In this document: positions 1 to 6,568 of the stretch, piece after piece | How positions within the stretch are numbered: the stretch's first letter is position 1 | Layout: every line of letters begins with the position of its first letter | Source of the DNA: Cuniculiplasma sp052315315 | Lineage (GTDB): Archaea; Thermoplasmatota; Thermoplasmata; Thermoplasmatales; Thermoplasmataceae | Length of the DNA: 22,363 nucleotides | Assembly (NCBI GenBank): GCA_052315315.1 | Contig: JBLSDE010000027.1 | Location: 1-22,363, forward strand | Reading direction: 5' to 3' | Position numbers and translations under genes: made by a program | Notes under the pieces: model-generated | Seen by the model: only the letters and a program-made list of their open reading frames with translations | What the model was told of the DNA's origin: nothing | Databases searched by the model: none

Positions 1-74
1 ATGAATACCAATGGATCATTTATCTTCATTGAGTTGTATTTCTCCTTCAACGCATGATCAAGAAGGTCACTCAT
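1..74 (-). CDS. 5' end of an unidentified leftward gene, cut by the window edge
   Basis: A reading frame opens with ATG at 74 and stays open for 24 codons to the window edge. It reads MSDLLDHALKEKYNS and continues with MKINDPLVF. The start is supported by an AT-rich TATA-like element (96-105 on the opposite strand) centred about 26 bases upstream. That spacing is the same as for the leaderless genes elsewhere in this window. The fragment is too short to assign a family. It forms a divergent pair with the gene at 167. Confidence 0.5.
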   Translation of the reverse strand, partial: MSDLLDHALKEKYNSMKINDPLVF

Positions 75-95
75 ACTGCAACATGCGTGTTTCAT

Positions 96-105
96 GAATA
101 AATGT
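96..105 (-). promoter_or_regulatory. TATA-like box for the left-edge gene
   Basis: The minus strand reads ACATTTATTC here, centred about 26 bases before the ATG at 74. This predicts a leaderless transcript. Moderate support only. Confidence 0.35.
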
Positions 106-140
106 TACGGTGTTTAATGAGGGGGTTATTAGAAATCCTC

Positions 141-151
141 AATATTAATAT
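141..151 (+). promoter_or_regulatory. TATA-like box for the FAD protein gene
   Basis: The AATATTAATAT sequence lies about 20-24 bases before the ATG at 167. There is no Shine-Dalgarno match between it and the start, so a leaderless or near-leaderless transcript is expected. Confidence 0.4.
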
Positions 152-166
152 GTCACTACTGTAATT

Positions 167-1117
167 ATGAAGGAATATGATCTTATCATAACAGGATGTG
201 GATTGTCTTCACTGTACGCCGGTATGGAAGCTCTGTCTAAGGGTATGAACGTTTTAATGATCGAAAAGTCCATAGATATATCCTATCCACCATCCGGTTC
301 AATGTTCATCTCTTCACAGACCTATGATAAGTATTTTTCAAAGTATGAAAAGTTTGCAAACGGGAAATTTGGGGTTTTCACATTGAAAACAGAAAGTTTT
401 GAAGACGACTATCTCATAGAGAAGGGAAATGAGATTGTTTCCATGGACCGTGAAAAACTCATAAGGCATATGTGTGCTGATCTGGCAAGCCGCGGTGCAG
501 AAATAAGAATAAAGTCCAGTGTTGGAGCTGTAAGGGATGATAATTCAGGATTCGTTGTTAAGGCAAGCGTGGAAGGAAGAGATGAGGAATTCAGGAGCAG
601 AATGATTGCCCTTGGTGATGGTAATATAAATAGTGAATATGTGGTTCATGATAAAAATTGCAAAGTCCACGGGTACTCATCATCCTATTCCAGGTCACTC
701 TCACCAAGGGCACTCGATTCAAGGTTCTCAGTTGAAATTCAAAGGGAAGGGGCATATAAGGTGGAAGCACAAAAGGGAAATATGAAGGAGATTCTTGCCA
801 TTGATGCTTCTTACGAAGATCCAAGGGGCACAGTATCTCACTTTAACTATTCAGGATATCTCCACAGCTGTTTTCCGAGCACCAGAAAGGGGATGGCTCT
901 TCTAGGAAATATGATGGGCACAACCAGAATCCTTGGAACTCCCGTCAGGGATGTGATAGAACTTTCCATACAGTCCATAAGAAGTTTGTTAGATGGAAAA
1001 AATGACGAAAACGAGAATGGATTGTTTGAAAGTTGGAAAGGCAAAGAAGAATCCTGGGATAATGAGGACCTGGATCCTGTTGACTATATTAAGGAAAAAT
1101 TGCCTGTCGGTCTTTAG
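167..1117 (+). CDS. FAD-dependent oxidoreductase-like protein, geranylgeranyl-reductase-like and divergent
   Basis: This 316-residue protein begins with a dinucleotide-binding fold: YDLIITGCGLSSLYAG, then helix A, then MIEK with the acidic residue that usually contacts FAD ribose (about residues 4-34). The rest resembles the archaeal geranylgeranyl reductase/FixC superfamily in overall order. A C-terminal FAD-like region (GMALLGNMMGTTRILGTP, about 243-260) is followed by a helix. It is shorter than the roughly 390-400 residues usual for geranylgeranyl reductases. Where those carry a GD dipeptide plus a Gly-rich loop, it has GN. I therefore call only the fold and cofactor class; the substrate is unknown. 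It could act in lipid reduction or be a diverged paralogue. The stop lies 7 bases from the convergent SRP54 stop. Confidence 0.6.
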   Translation: MKEYDLIITGCGLSSLYAGMEALSKGMNVLMIEKSIDISYPPSGSMFISSQTYDKYFSKYEKFANGKFGVFTLKTESFEDDYLIEKGNEIVSMDREKLIRHMCADLASRGAEIRIKSSVGAVRDDNSGFVVKASVEGRDEEFRSRMIALGDGNINSEYVVHDKNCKVHGYSSSYSRSLSPRALDSRFSVEIQREGAYKVEAQKGNMKEILAIDASYEDPRGTVSHFNYSGYLHSCFPSTRKGMALLGNMMGTTRILGTPVRDVIELSIQSIRSLLDGKNDENENGLFESWKGKEESWDNEDLDPVDYIKEKLPVGL

Positions 1118-1124
1118 TTTGGAT

Positions 1125-2492
1125 TCAGTTCCCTTCAAGATCGATGCCGCTGAGAAGATCGGAGCCTTTCATCTGGTTTTTAAGCATCTTCTTCAGTGCT
1201 CTGTTTCCCTTCATCATCTTGGCGTTTTCCTTCATTGCCTTAAATTCCTTCATCAGATTCCTTACGTCCTGCTCTTCCGTCCCTGATCCTCTGGCAACTC
1301 TTCTAATTACCTTGGCGTTTATTATATCCGGATTCTCAAGTTCCCTGTATGTCATTGAATCAAGAATTACCCTGTATTTCTGAATTTTTGCCTGGGCACT
1401 ATCCACATCCAGAAGCCCGGCCTTTGACTGTGGAATCTTTCCCATTGGAAGGGAATCGAAGAGCCTCTTCATTATGGATGGTTTTGCAAATTTCTCCCAG
1501 ATGTCGTACATATCCATCAGGTTGAATTTACCGTTCATTATCTTTGTCAGGGTCTCCTCTGCCTTTTCTTCATCCACATCGGCTTCCTGAGCTACCTCCA
1601 GAAGGGCTTCTGCATCTCCCATTCCCAGTAAGCGCGATAGAAATTTCTTTGGATTAAAAATCTCAAAATCGTCGAGATGTTCTCCCGTTCCTATCATATA
1701 AACAGGAGCACCGGTTTCGGCCACTGCACTCAGAGCTCCTCCACCCTTTCCTGTTCCATCCATCTTGGTTATTATTACACCTGTTATTCCTGCTGCTTCC
1801 TTCAGGGCTTTTGCCTGTGGTCCTGCCTGCTGCCCAATGGTGGCATCCATTACAAGAAGTATTTCGTCCGGTTCAACCTCTTTTTTTAACTTCCTTACTT
1901 CCTCAAGTAATTGCTCATCCAGTGAATCCCTACCACTGGTATCAATTATTTTAACGGGAACGTCCTTTAACTCCTCTGCGCCTTTTCTGTATATTTTAAT
2001 GGGATCCTTTTCCCCTTTTATGCCGAAAAATTTCGAACCTGATTGATCCGCAATGGTTTTCAATTGCTCATATGCTGCAGGCCTGTGAACGTCGCAGGCT
2101 ATTAAACCACTATTCAGGCCCTTTTTTGCAAAAAATTTTGCAAGCTTTCCGGCTGTTGTCGTCTTACCGTTAGCATAGAGACCAAGTAGCATGATCTTTT
2201 GAGGCTGTAATTTCAACTGCGAACCCTGGCCAAGAATGCCCAGCAGCTCTTCATATACTATCTTCAATATATAATCCTGAGGAGGCATTCCCGCTGGTGG
2301 CTTTTCATTTTCCGCCCTTTCCTGTATCCTTCTGGTCAGTTCTACGGTTAATTTTACATTAACGTCAGATTTCAACAGGGCCCTCTGAATCTCCTTTATC
2401 ATCTCCCTTATTACATCCTTGTCGATGTAGCTTGAGCCTGCAATCTTTCTGAATGTTTCCCTCAGGGATGATGACAGAGATTCCAAAACCAT
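1125..2492 (-). CDS. srp54: Signal recognition particle 54 kDa GTPase
   Basis: This is the GTPase of the signal recognition particle, which binds signal sequences and 7S RNA and docks ribosomes on the membrane receptor FtsY. At 455 residues it is normal for archaea. Order: N domain helical bundle (1-95); G domain with Walker A G-x4-GKT at 104-111, the DVHRPAA motif, DTSGR, and the TKMDGTGKGGG motif; then a Met-rich M domain with the finger loop and the RGSGT RNA-binding motif followed by Met/Lys-rich helices. The P-loop reads GLYANGKT rather than the common GLQGSGKT type, and DTSGR replaces DTAGR. The pattern residues are intact, so it should be active. It is the second gene of an operon with TFS: 12 bases separate them and a full GAGGTGAT ribosome binding site fixes the ATG. 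Confidence 0.97.
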   Translation of the reverse strand: MVLESLSSSLRETFRKIAGSSYIDKDVIREMIKEIQRALLKSDVNVKLTVELTRRIQERAENEKPPAGMPPQDYILKIVYEELLGILGQGSQLKLQPQKIMLLGLYANGKTTTAGKLAKFFAKKGLNSGLIACDVHRPAAYEQLKTIADQSGSKFFGIKGEKDPIKIYRKGAEELKDVPVKIIDTSGRDSLDEQLLEEVRKLKKEVEPDEILLVMDATIGQQAGPQAKALKEAAGITGVIITKMDGTGKGGGALSAVAETGAPVYMIGTGEHLDDFEIFNPKKFLSRLLGMGDAEALLEVAQEADVDEEKAEETLTKIMNGKFNLMDMYDIWEKFAKPSIMKRLFDSLPMGKIPQSKAGLLDVDSAQAKIQKYRVILDSMTYRELENPDIINAKVIRRVARGSGTEEQDVRNLMKEFKAMKENAKMMKGNRALKKMLKNQMKGSDLLSGIDLEGN

Positions 2493-2498
2493 GTCGCA

Positions 2499-2506
2499 AT
2501 CACCTC
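2499..2506 (-). promoter_or_regulatory. Strong Shine-Dalgarno site of srp54
   Basis: The minus strand reads GAGGTGAT, an eight-base match to the archaeal anti-SD sequence, six bases before the srp54 ATG. It overlaps the TFS stop codon, so srp54 translation starts internally on the TFS transcript. Confidence 0.7.
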
Positions 2507-2810
2507 AGTATTCTCTCCACCTGTGACCACATTTTTCACATGTATACATGGCTGTTTCAGGCTCATCGGCTGATCTCGTCTGCTTAAGGACGAAATATGC
2601 ACCTCTGTGTCCACATTTAGGACACGTAGCTTCTGAATCCAGGGGTTCTACGTGGGAAGATTCGTTTATAACAATCACGTCTTTCTCTGTACTCTTTGTA
2701 ATTATCTTTCCCTCCTCCTTCTTTCCCTTCTTTTCTTCATGTCCGCAGACGGGGCATATATTCTTATCCTTTCCCGGCACAATTAATGCACCGCATTTGG
2801 AACAAAACAT
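2505..2810 (-). CDS. tfs: Transcription factor S (TFIIS-like transcript cleavage factor)
   Basis: TFS rescues backtracked archaeal RNA polymerase by stimulating cleavage of the RNA 3' end. The 101-residue protein has the standard layout: an N-terminal zinc ribbon (C3, C6, C19, C22), a charged linker, and a C-terminal TFIIS-type ribbon (C63, C66, C91, C94). Its acidic hairpin carries the catalytic pair D82-E83 in the signature RSADEPET. All key residues are present, so it should be the active cleavage factor and not one of the inhibitory paralogues that lose the DE pair. It starts with ATG, has its own TATA-like region upstream and no SD, so it is probably leaderless. It leads the operon with srp54 and is divergent from SBDS. 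Confidence 0.95.
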   Translation of the reverse strand: MFCSKCGALIVPGKDKNICPVCGHEEKKGKKEEGKIITKSTEKDVIVINESSHVEPLDSEATCPKCGHRGAYFVLKQTRSADEPETAMYTCEKCGHRWREY

Positions 2811-2830
2811 AACAGATGTATTTTGTTCTC

Positions 2831-2846
2831 ATATTTCTTTATTATC
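2831..2846 (-). promoter_or_regulatory. TATA-like region of the TFS-srp54 operon
   Basis: The minus strand reads ATAATAAAGAAATAT about 21-36 bases before the ATG at 2810. The rest of the 241-base divergent spacer up to 3051 is AT-rich, and I see no RNA gene in it. Confidence 0.4.
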
Positions 2847-3020
2847 TTAATTCCCTCTGTAATAAAAAAGCCATACGAATTTAAAGGTATGTTTCTTAGT
2901 AATTTTATCAGAGCAATAACCTCAGATCAGCTATTAGATTTTTATTGAATTATAGTTATCCTTTGTTAAAATGCTTAAAATGAATTTTTCCAATGACTTT
3001 ATGTTAAGTTCATAACCAAA

Positions 3021-3031
3021 GGTTTATTTTT
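3021..3031 (+). promoter_or_regulatory. TATA box of SBDS
   Basis: The GGTTTATTTTT element is centred 26 bases before the ATG at 3052. This is the archaeal TATA-to-start spacing expected when transcription begins at the A of the start codon. No SD precedes the ATG. Confidence 0.5.
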
Positions 3032-3051
3032 GTAAAGTTACTCTTTCTGTC

Positions 3052-3741
3052 ATGGTTAAGCTGGACGATGCTATAGTTGCAAGATTGGAGCATTCCGGTC
3101 ATAAATTTGAAATTTTGGTCGACCCTGATGCTGTTGAAAAGATAAGAAATGGAGATGTGGACATTGAGAAGGATCTGGCCAGTGATCAGGTATTCAAAGA
3201 TGCCAGGAAGGGAGAAAAAGCGGGCGAAGAATCCATCAGGGAAGTATTCAAGACAGATGACATTAAAAAAATAGCAGAGGAGATTGTAAAAAAGGGTCAG
3301 ATTCAGCTAACCACTGAACAGAGACATAAGATGCAGGAAATGAAAAAGAGGATGGTGATTGAGATCATATCAAAGGAGGGCATAAATCCGCAGACTAATG
3401 CACCAAACCCACCAGCAAGAATAGAGGCAGCGATGGAAGAAGCCAAGATTCATATTGATCCATTCAAACCCGTAAATGAACAGGTAAATATGGTTCTTAA
3501 AGAGATAAAACCACTCATACCCATAAGGATGGAAAAGGTGAAACTGGCTATAAGGTTAAAGGGTGATGCCTATGGAAGAATATATGGAGAAATAGCAAGA
3601 TCGGGAACAATACTGAAGGAAGAGTGGACAAAAGATGGAAACTGGATCTGTGTTATTGAAGTTTCAGCTGGACTCTATGGAGAAATAATTTCTAACCTTA
3701 GCAGAAAGGCCAAAGATGAGATTGAGATAAAAAAGATATAG
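3052..3741 (+). CDS. sbds: SBDS/Sdo1 ribosome maturation protein
   Basis: This is the archaeal orthologue of the Shwachman-Bodian-Diamond protein. In eukaryotes it helps release the anti-association factor eIF6 from the large subunit; archaea are assumed to use it similarly. The 229 residues cover all three domains: the N-terminal FYSH domain (about 1-88, with the FEILVDPDA strand and GDVDIEKDLASDQVF), the central helical domain (about 90-160, TTEQRHKM and NPQTNAPNPP), and the C-terminal ferredoxin-like domain (165-229). In many archaea this gene is the first of the exosome operon. Here it has its own leaderless promoter and is separated from rrp4 by about 220 bases. Confidence 0.96.
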   Translation: MVKLDDAIVARLEHSGHKFEILVDPDAVEKIRNGDVDIEKDLASDQVFKDARKGEKAGEESIREVFKTDDIKKIAEEIVKKGQIQLTTEQRHKMQEMKKRMVIEIISKEGINPQTNAPNPPARIEAAMEEAKIHIDPFKPVNEQVNMVLKEIKPLIPIRMEKVKLAIRLKGDAYGRIYGEIARSGTILKEEWTKDGNWICVIEVSAGLYGEIISNLSRKAKDEIEIKKI

Positions 3742-3962
3742 GTTAAAATGATAGTGGGAAATCTATAATTAAAATTTCTGAATTAACAATCCATATTCTG
3801 ATATAGCACGACAATTTAACAGGAACAGATAATTTTTAAGACAAATTTTAAATCGCTTTCATAAGTAATATATAATGAAAATCTATTCCACTACATGTAA
3901 GAGAGAGTGGAAAGTAGAATTATCCGTATAAAACGGATTGATTGTTTCCAGTAGATGGGGAA
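3742..3962 (+). other. Spacer between SBDS and rrp4 with promoter elements and two small hairpins
   Basis: This AT-rich spacer holds two TATA-like elements (TAATATATAATG at 3866-3877 and TATAAAAC at 3927-3934). It also has two short inverted repeats in tandem: TTCCACT (3886-3892) with AGTGGAA (3906-3912), and ATCCGT (3922-3927) with ACGGAT (3933-3938). A leaderless-looking 18-codon frame starts at ATG 3874. No tRNA or other recognisable RNA gene is present. Which TATA element serves rrp4 cannot be decided from sequence. Confidence 0.4.
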
Positions 3963-4667
3963 GTGATTCAAACGGTTGAAATTAAGAAGATAATATTTCC
4001 AGGAGATACCGTTGATACTGAAGGTTTGAAGCCAAGGAACGGAGTCTTTCGTGATTCTCAGGGCACTCCTAGATCTCAGTATTTCGGAACTCTTCAGAAA
4101 GGTGAAGAATACATTGACGTCGTTCCATTTCACGGTTCTTATTTTCCAAGAAGGAATGACAAGGTTATTGGAAAGGTAATAGAGGTTGGGCCATCCATGT
4201 GGACGGTTGACATCCGATCTCCTTACCTGACAATGTTACATATGAATGATACGCCATGGAAGACATATTCAGGGGAGATAAAGAAATATCTCAATGCAGG
4301 CGATTACGTATATGCGAAGGTAATGAACGTCAATGAAGTAAAGGAGAGCTGGATAACCCTGAAGGAGCCTGGACAGGGACTGAGAAAACTTGAAGGTGGA
4401 CATATAATGTATGTTCCTGCTCCAAAGGTACCCAGAATTATAGGAAAAACAGGTTCAATGGTCAACATGATAAAAGATGCTACATCAACCAGAATCGTGA
4501 TAGGCCAGAATGGAGTAATTTGGATAGATGGAGCACCGGAAGACGTGTTAATCGCAGATGAAGCAATAAGAATGATAGAAAGAGAAGCACATACAACTGG
4601 ATTGACCGACAGAATGGTTGAATATTTGAAAAAAGTAAAAGGTGAAACAGATGGGAACGCCCAGTAA
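3963..4667 (+). CDS. rrp4: Exosome RNA-binding cap subunit Rrp4
   Basis: Rrp4 forms the cap of the archaeal exosome above the Rrp41-Rrp42 ring. It threads RNA into the chamber and favours poly(A). Domains in order: N-terminal Rrp4-type beta domain (PGDTVDTEG, then VVPFHGSYFPRRNDKVIG), S1 domain (about 60-135), and a KH domain with the RIIGKTGSM loop. The N-terminal start is uncertain. The frame opens after a TGA at 3939 and has TTG at 3942 or GTG at 3963. I prefer GTG, which gives 234 residues starting close to the family's KIVVPGD strand; a TATA-like box at 3927-3934 fits a very short leader. It overlaps rrp41 by 17 bases. Confidence 0.93.
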   Translation: MIQTVEIKKIIFPGDTVDTEGLKPRNGVFRDSQGTPRSQYFGTLQKGEEYIDVVPFHGSYFPRRNDKVIGKVIEVGPSMWTVDIRSPYLTMLHMNDTPWKTYSGEIKKYLNAGDYVYAKVMNVNEVKESWITLKEPGQGLRKLEGGHIMYVPAPKVPRIIGKTGSMVNMIKDATSTRIVIGQNGVIWIDGAPEDVLIADEAIRMIEREAHTTGLTDRMVEYLKKVKGETDGNAQ

Positions 4668-5391
4668 CGTGAAATTAATTGATGAAAATGGTTTAAGACT
4701 TGATGGCAGGGGAGATGAAGAACTTCGCCCCATAAAGATTACAACTGATGTCCTTGAAAGGGCAGATGGAAGTGCATTCATTGAGTGGGGAGGCAATAAG
4801 ATACTGGTTGCAGTTTATGGCCCAAGAGAAGCTTATCCGAAGCACACCCAGGATATTGAAAAGGCTGTCATAAAGGCAAGATACAACATGGCAGCATTCT
4901 CAGTGGACGAGAGGAAAAGACCTGGTCCTGACAGGAGATCCGTGGAAATATCCAAAGTAATTTCTGAGGCTCTGAGTGCTGCAGTTATGCTGGAACAATT
5001 TCCAAGAACACAGATAGATGTTTTCATTGAGGTCATTCAGGCAGATGCAGGTACGAGGATTGCAAGCCTGACTGCGGCCTCAGTTGCCCTGGCAAATGCA
5101 GGGGTCCCCATGAGGGATTTAGTTGTAGGATGCACGGCAGGAAAAGTCGAGGGTAGAATAGTTCTGGATCTTTCTAAGGAGGAGGATAACTTTGGAAGTG
5201 CAGATCTTCCAATGGCCGTTCTTTCCAAAACCGATGAGGTTGTCCTTATTCAGATGGATGGAGAACTCACCAAGGAAGAACTTTACAAGGGGATGGATAT
5301 GATTCTCAAGGCAACAAAGAGAATAAACGAAATTCAGAGAAAGGCACTCTCTGAGAAGTATACAGCAACCCAGAATGAAGGGGGTGAGTGA
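4651..5391 (+). CDS. rrp41: Exosome catalytic subunit Rrp41
   Basis: Rrp41 is the active RNase PH-type subunit of the archaeal exosome. It degrades RNA 3' to 5' with phosphate and can add tails in reverse. The 246 residues show the RNase PH fold: the LRLDGR opening (15-20), the phosphate and RNA contact segment RPGPDRRS (90-97), and the EEDNFGSADLPMA active-site segment with acidic residues at D179 and D185. I chose ATG 4651 over the in-frame GTG at 4642 because AGGTGA (4640-4645) sits five bases ahead and overlaps that GTG. It overlaps the end of rrp4, which suggests coupled translation of ring and cap subunits. Confidence 0.96.
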   Translation: MGTPSNVKLIDENGLRLDGRGDEELRPIKITTDVLERADGSAFIEWGGNKILVAVYGPREAYPKHTQDIEKAVIKARYNMAAFSVDERKRPGPDRRSVEISKVISEALSAAVMLEQFPRTQIDVFIEVIQADAGTRIASLTAASVALANAGVPMRDLVVGCTAGKVEGRIVLDLSKEEDNFGSADLPMAVLSKTDEVVLIQMDGELTKEELYKGMDMILKATKRINEIQRKALSEKYTATQNEGGE

Positions 5392-5392
5392 A

Positions 5393-6172
5393 TTGCCGAA
5401 AGATGCGACGGGAGTCCTTTCAGAAATTAAGAAGGGATTTATCTCAAAGAAATTGAAGGAGGGCCTCAGAGGAGATGGCAGAAAACTTGACGAATTCAGA
5501 GAGATAGTTATTGAACCGAACTATGTTCCCAGGGCCCAGGGATCTGCTCTTGTAAGGCTTGGAAAGACAAAGGTCGTTGTTGGTGTGAAAATAGAGTCAG
5601 GTGAACCCTTCCCGGACACACCTAATATGGGAGTTATGACAACAAATGTTGAGATGCTGCCCATGGCATTTCCAACCTTCGAGCCGGGACCACCAAACGA
5701 AGAATCCATTGAGATTGCAAGGGTGGTAGACAGAGGTATAAGGGAGAGCAAGATGATCGATCTTGAAAAACTATGCATAGAACCCGGAAAGAAGGTGATG
5801 ATAGTTTTCATAGATATTGATGTGATCGATTACGATGGAAACCTTATCGATGCCTGCACTCTTGGATGCCTTACCGCCCTGAAGAATGCAACATATAAGA
5901 TCACGCCAGATGGTGACGATATACCACTACCTGTCAGAACACATCCTGTTTCTGTAACAATGGTTAAAATAGGTGATGAAATACTGTGCGATCCCGATCT
6001 GGAAGAGGAACAGATGGCAGATGCAAGAATTACTGTTACCATGACCGAAGATGGGAACATAAGGGCTATGCAAAAGGGTAATGTGGGATCATTTAAAATT
6101 GAAGAGATTAAAAAGGCGGTTGACATATCGGAGAGAGTTGGAAACGAAATTCGCAAAAAAGTAATGGGGTGA
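5393..6172 (+). CDS. rrp42: Exosome non-catalytic ring subunit Rrp42
   Basis: Rrp42 pairs with Rrp41 to build the hexameric exosome ring. It contributes RNA and phosphate contacts but no active site. The sequence has the RNase PH-family layout (GLRGDGRKLDEFRE near the N terminus, GDDIPLPVRTHPVSVTM in the second half) and lacks the ED-x5-D cluster seen in Rrp41. An ATG at 5375 would overlap rrp41 by 17 bases. The near-perfect GGGGGTGA (5380-5387) fits TTG 5393 better, with five bases of spacing, giving 259 residues. Either start leaves the fold complete. Confidence 0.95.
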   Translation: MPKDATGVLSEIKKGFISKKLKEGLRGDGRKLDEFREIVIEPNYVPRAQGSALVRLGKTKVVVGVKIESGEPFPDTPNMGVMTTNVEMLPMAFPTFEPGPPNEESIEIARVVDRGIRESKMIDLEKLCIEPGKKVMIVFIDIDVIDYDGNLIDACTLGCLTALKNATYKITPDGDDIPLPVRTHPVSVTMVKIGDEILCDPDLEEEQMADARITVTMTEDGNIRAMQKGNVGSFKIEEIKKAVDISERVGNEIRKKVMG

Positions 6173-6177
6173 ACTAA

Positions 6178-6438
6178 ACGGCAAAGAGAACATTAAAGGT
6201 AGGTCCGGCGGGAAGATTTGGTCCGAGATACGGAGTAACTGTCAGAAAAGTTTGGTCTGAAATTTACAGACAGAAAAAAGCAAGGTATGAGTGCCCAAAA
6301 TGCAAACAACTTAAGGTTGTAAGAGTTGCATCTGGAATCTGGAATTGCAAGCATTGCGGATACAAGTTTGCAGGGGGATCATACACTCCGGAATATTCAC
6401 AGAGAATTATAGAGGAAATGGTGGAACGTGGACTATAA
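6178..6438 (+). CDS. rpl37ae: Large-subunit ribosomal protein eL43 (L37Ae), apparent ACG start
   Basis: The frame encodes 86 residues of a complete L37Ae: AKRTLKVGPAGRFGPRYG at the N terminus, then a zinc ribbon with C39, C42, C57 and C60, and a helical tail ending ERGL. The protein normally begins Met-Ala-Lys-Arg. Here the codon before Ala-Lys-Arg is ACG, an in-frame TAA sits directly before it, and no in-frame ATG, GTG or TTG occurs until the last few codons. A GGGGTGA ribosome binding site (6166-6172, overlapping the rrp42 stop) lies five bases before the ACG, the right place for initiation there. It lies between rrp42 and rpoP as in many archaea. Identity is firm; the start codon is inferred and a sequence error is possible. 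Confidence 0.92.
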   Translation, partial: TAKRTLKVGPAGRFGPRYGVTVRKVWSEIYRQKKARYECPKCKQLKVVRVASGIWNCKHCGYKFAGGSYTPEYSQRIIEEMVERGL

Positions 6439-6562
6439 GTGTATAAGATGCGGCAGGATCCTTGAGAAGTCCATAGGAACCAATGAAATCGAATGCGAAT
6501 GTGGTTCCAGGGTGTTTCTTAAGGAGAGGCCCAACATAGAAAAAGAAGTAGATTCAAGGTGA
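6428..6562 (+). CDS. rpoP: DNA-directed RNA polymerase subunit P (Rpb12 homologue)
   Basis: This tiny 44-residue zinc protein of the archaeal RNA polymerase contributes to assembly of the Rpo3/Rpo11 platform. It starts at GTG (MDYKCIRCGR), overlaps the L37Ae 3' end by 11 bases and has a purine-rich GGTGG just upstream. The first knuckle is C5-x2-C8. The second reads C23-x-C25-G, one residue shorter than the CxxC usual for Rpb12/RpoP. The tail FLKERPNI matches the conserved basic R-P end of the family. Position after L37Ae is the standard archaeal arrangement, which with the tail makes the call good despite the short length. Confidence 0.85.
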   Translation: MDYKCIRCGRILEKSIGTNEIECECGSRVFLKERPNIEKEVDSR

Positions 6563-6568
6563 ATTGAT

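Noticed and set aside
1144..2046. Open frames on the plus strand within srp54
   Set aside because: They are antisense to a complete, conserved SRP54 frame and their translations look like reversed-complement shadows with no domain pattern.
2811..3051. A small RNA gene between TFS and SBDS
   Set aside because: The stretch is AT-rich, with promoter elements for both flanking genes but no stable structure or known RNA signature.
3742..3941. A tRNA or box C/D RNA in the spacer before rrp4
   Set aside because: No TPsiC-like GGTTC arm, no acceptor pairing, and no convincing C and D boxes at a sensible spacing; only two short hairpins.
4833..6156. Open frames on the minus strand within rrp41 and rrp42
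   Set aside because: They lie opposite fully conserved exosome genes and have the low-complexity Ser/Ile composition of antisense shadows.
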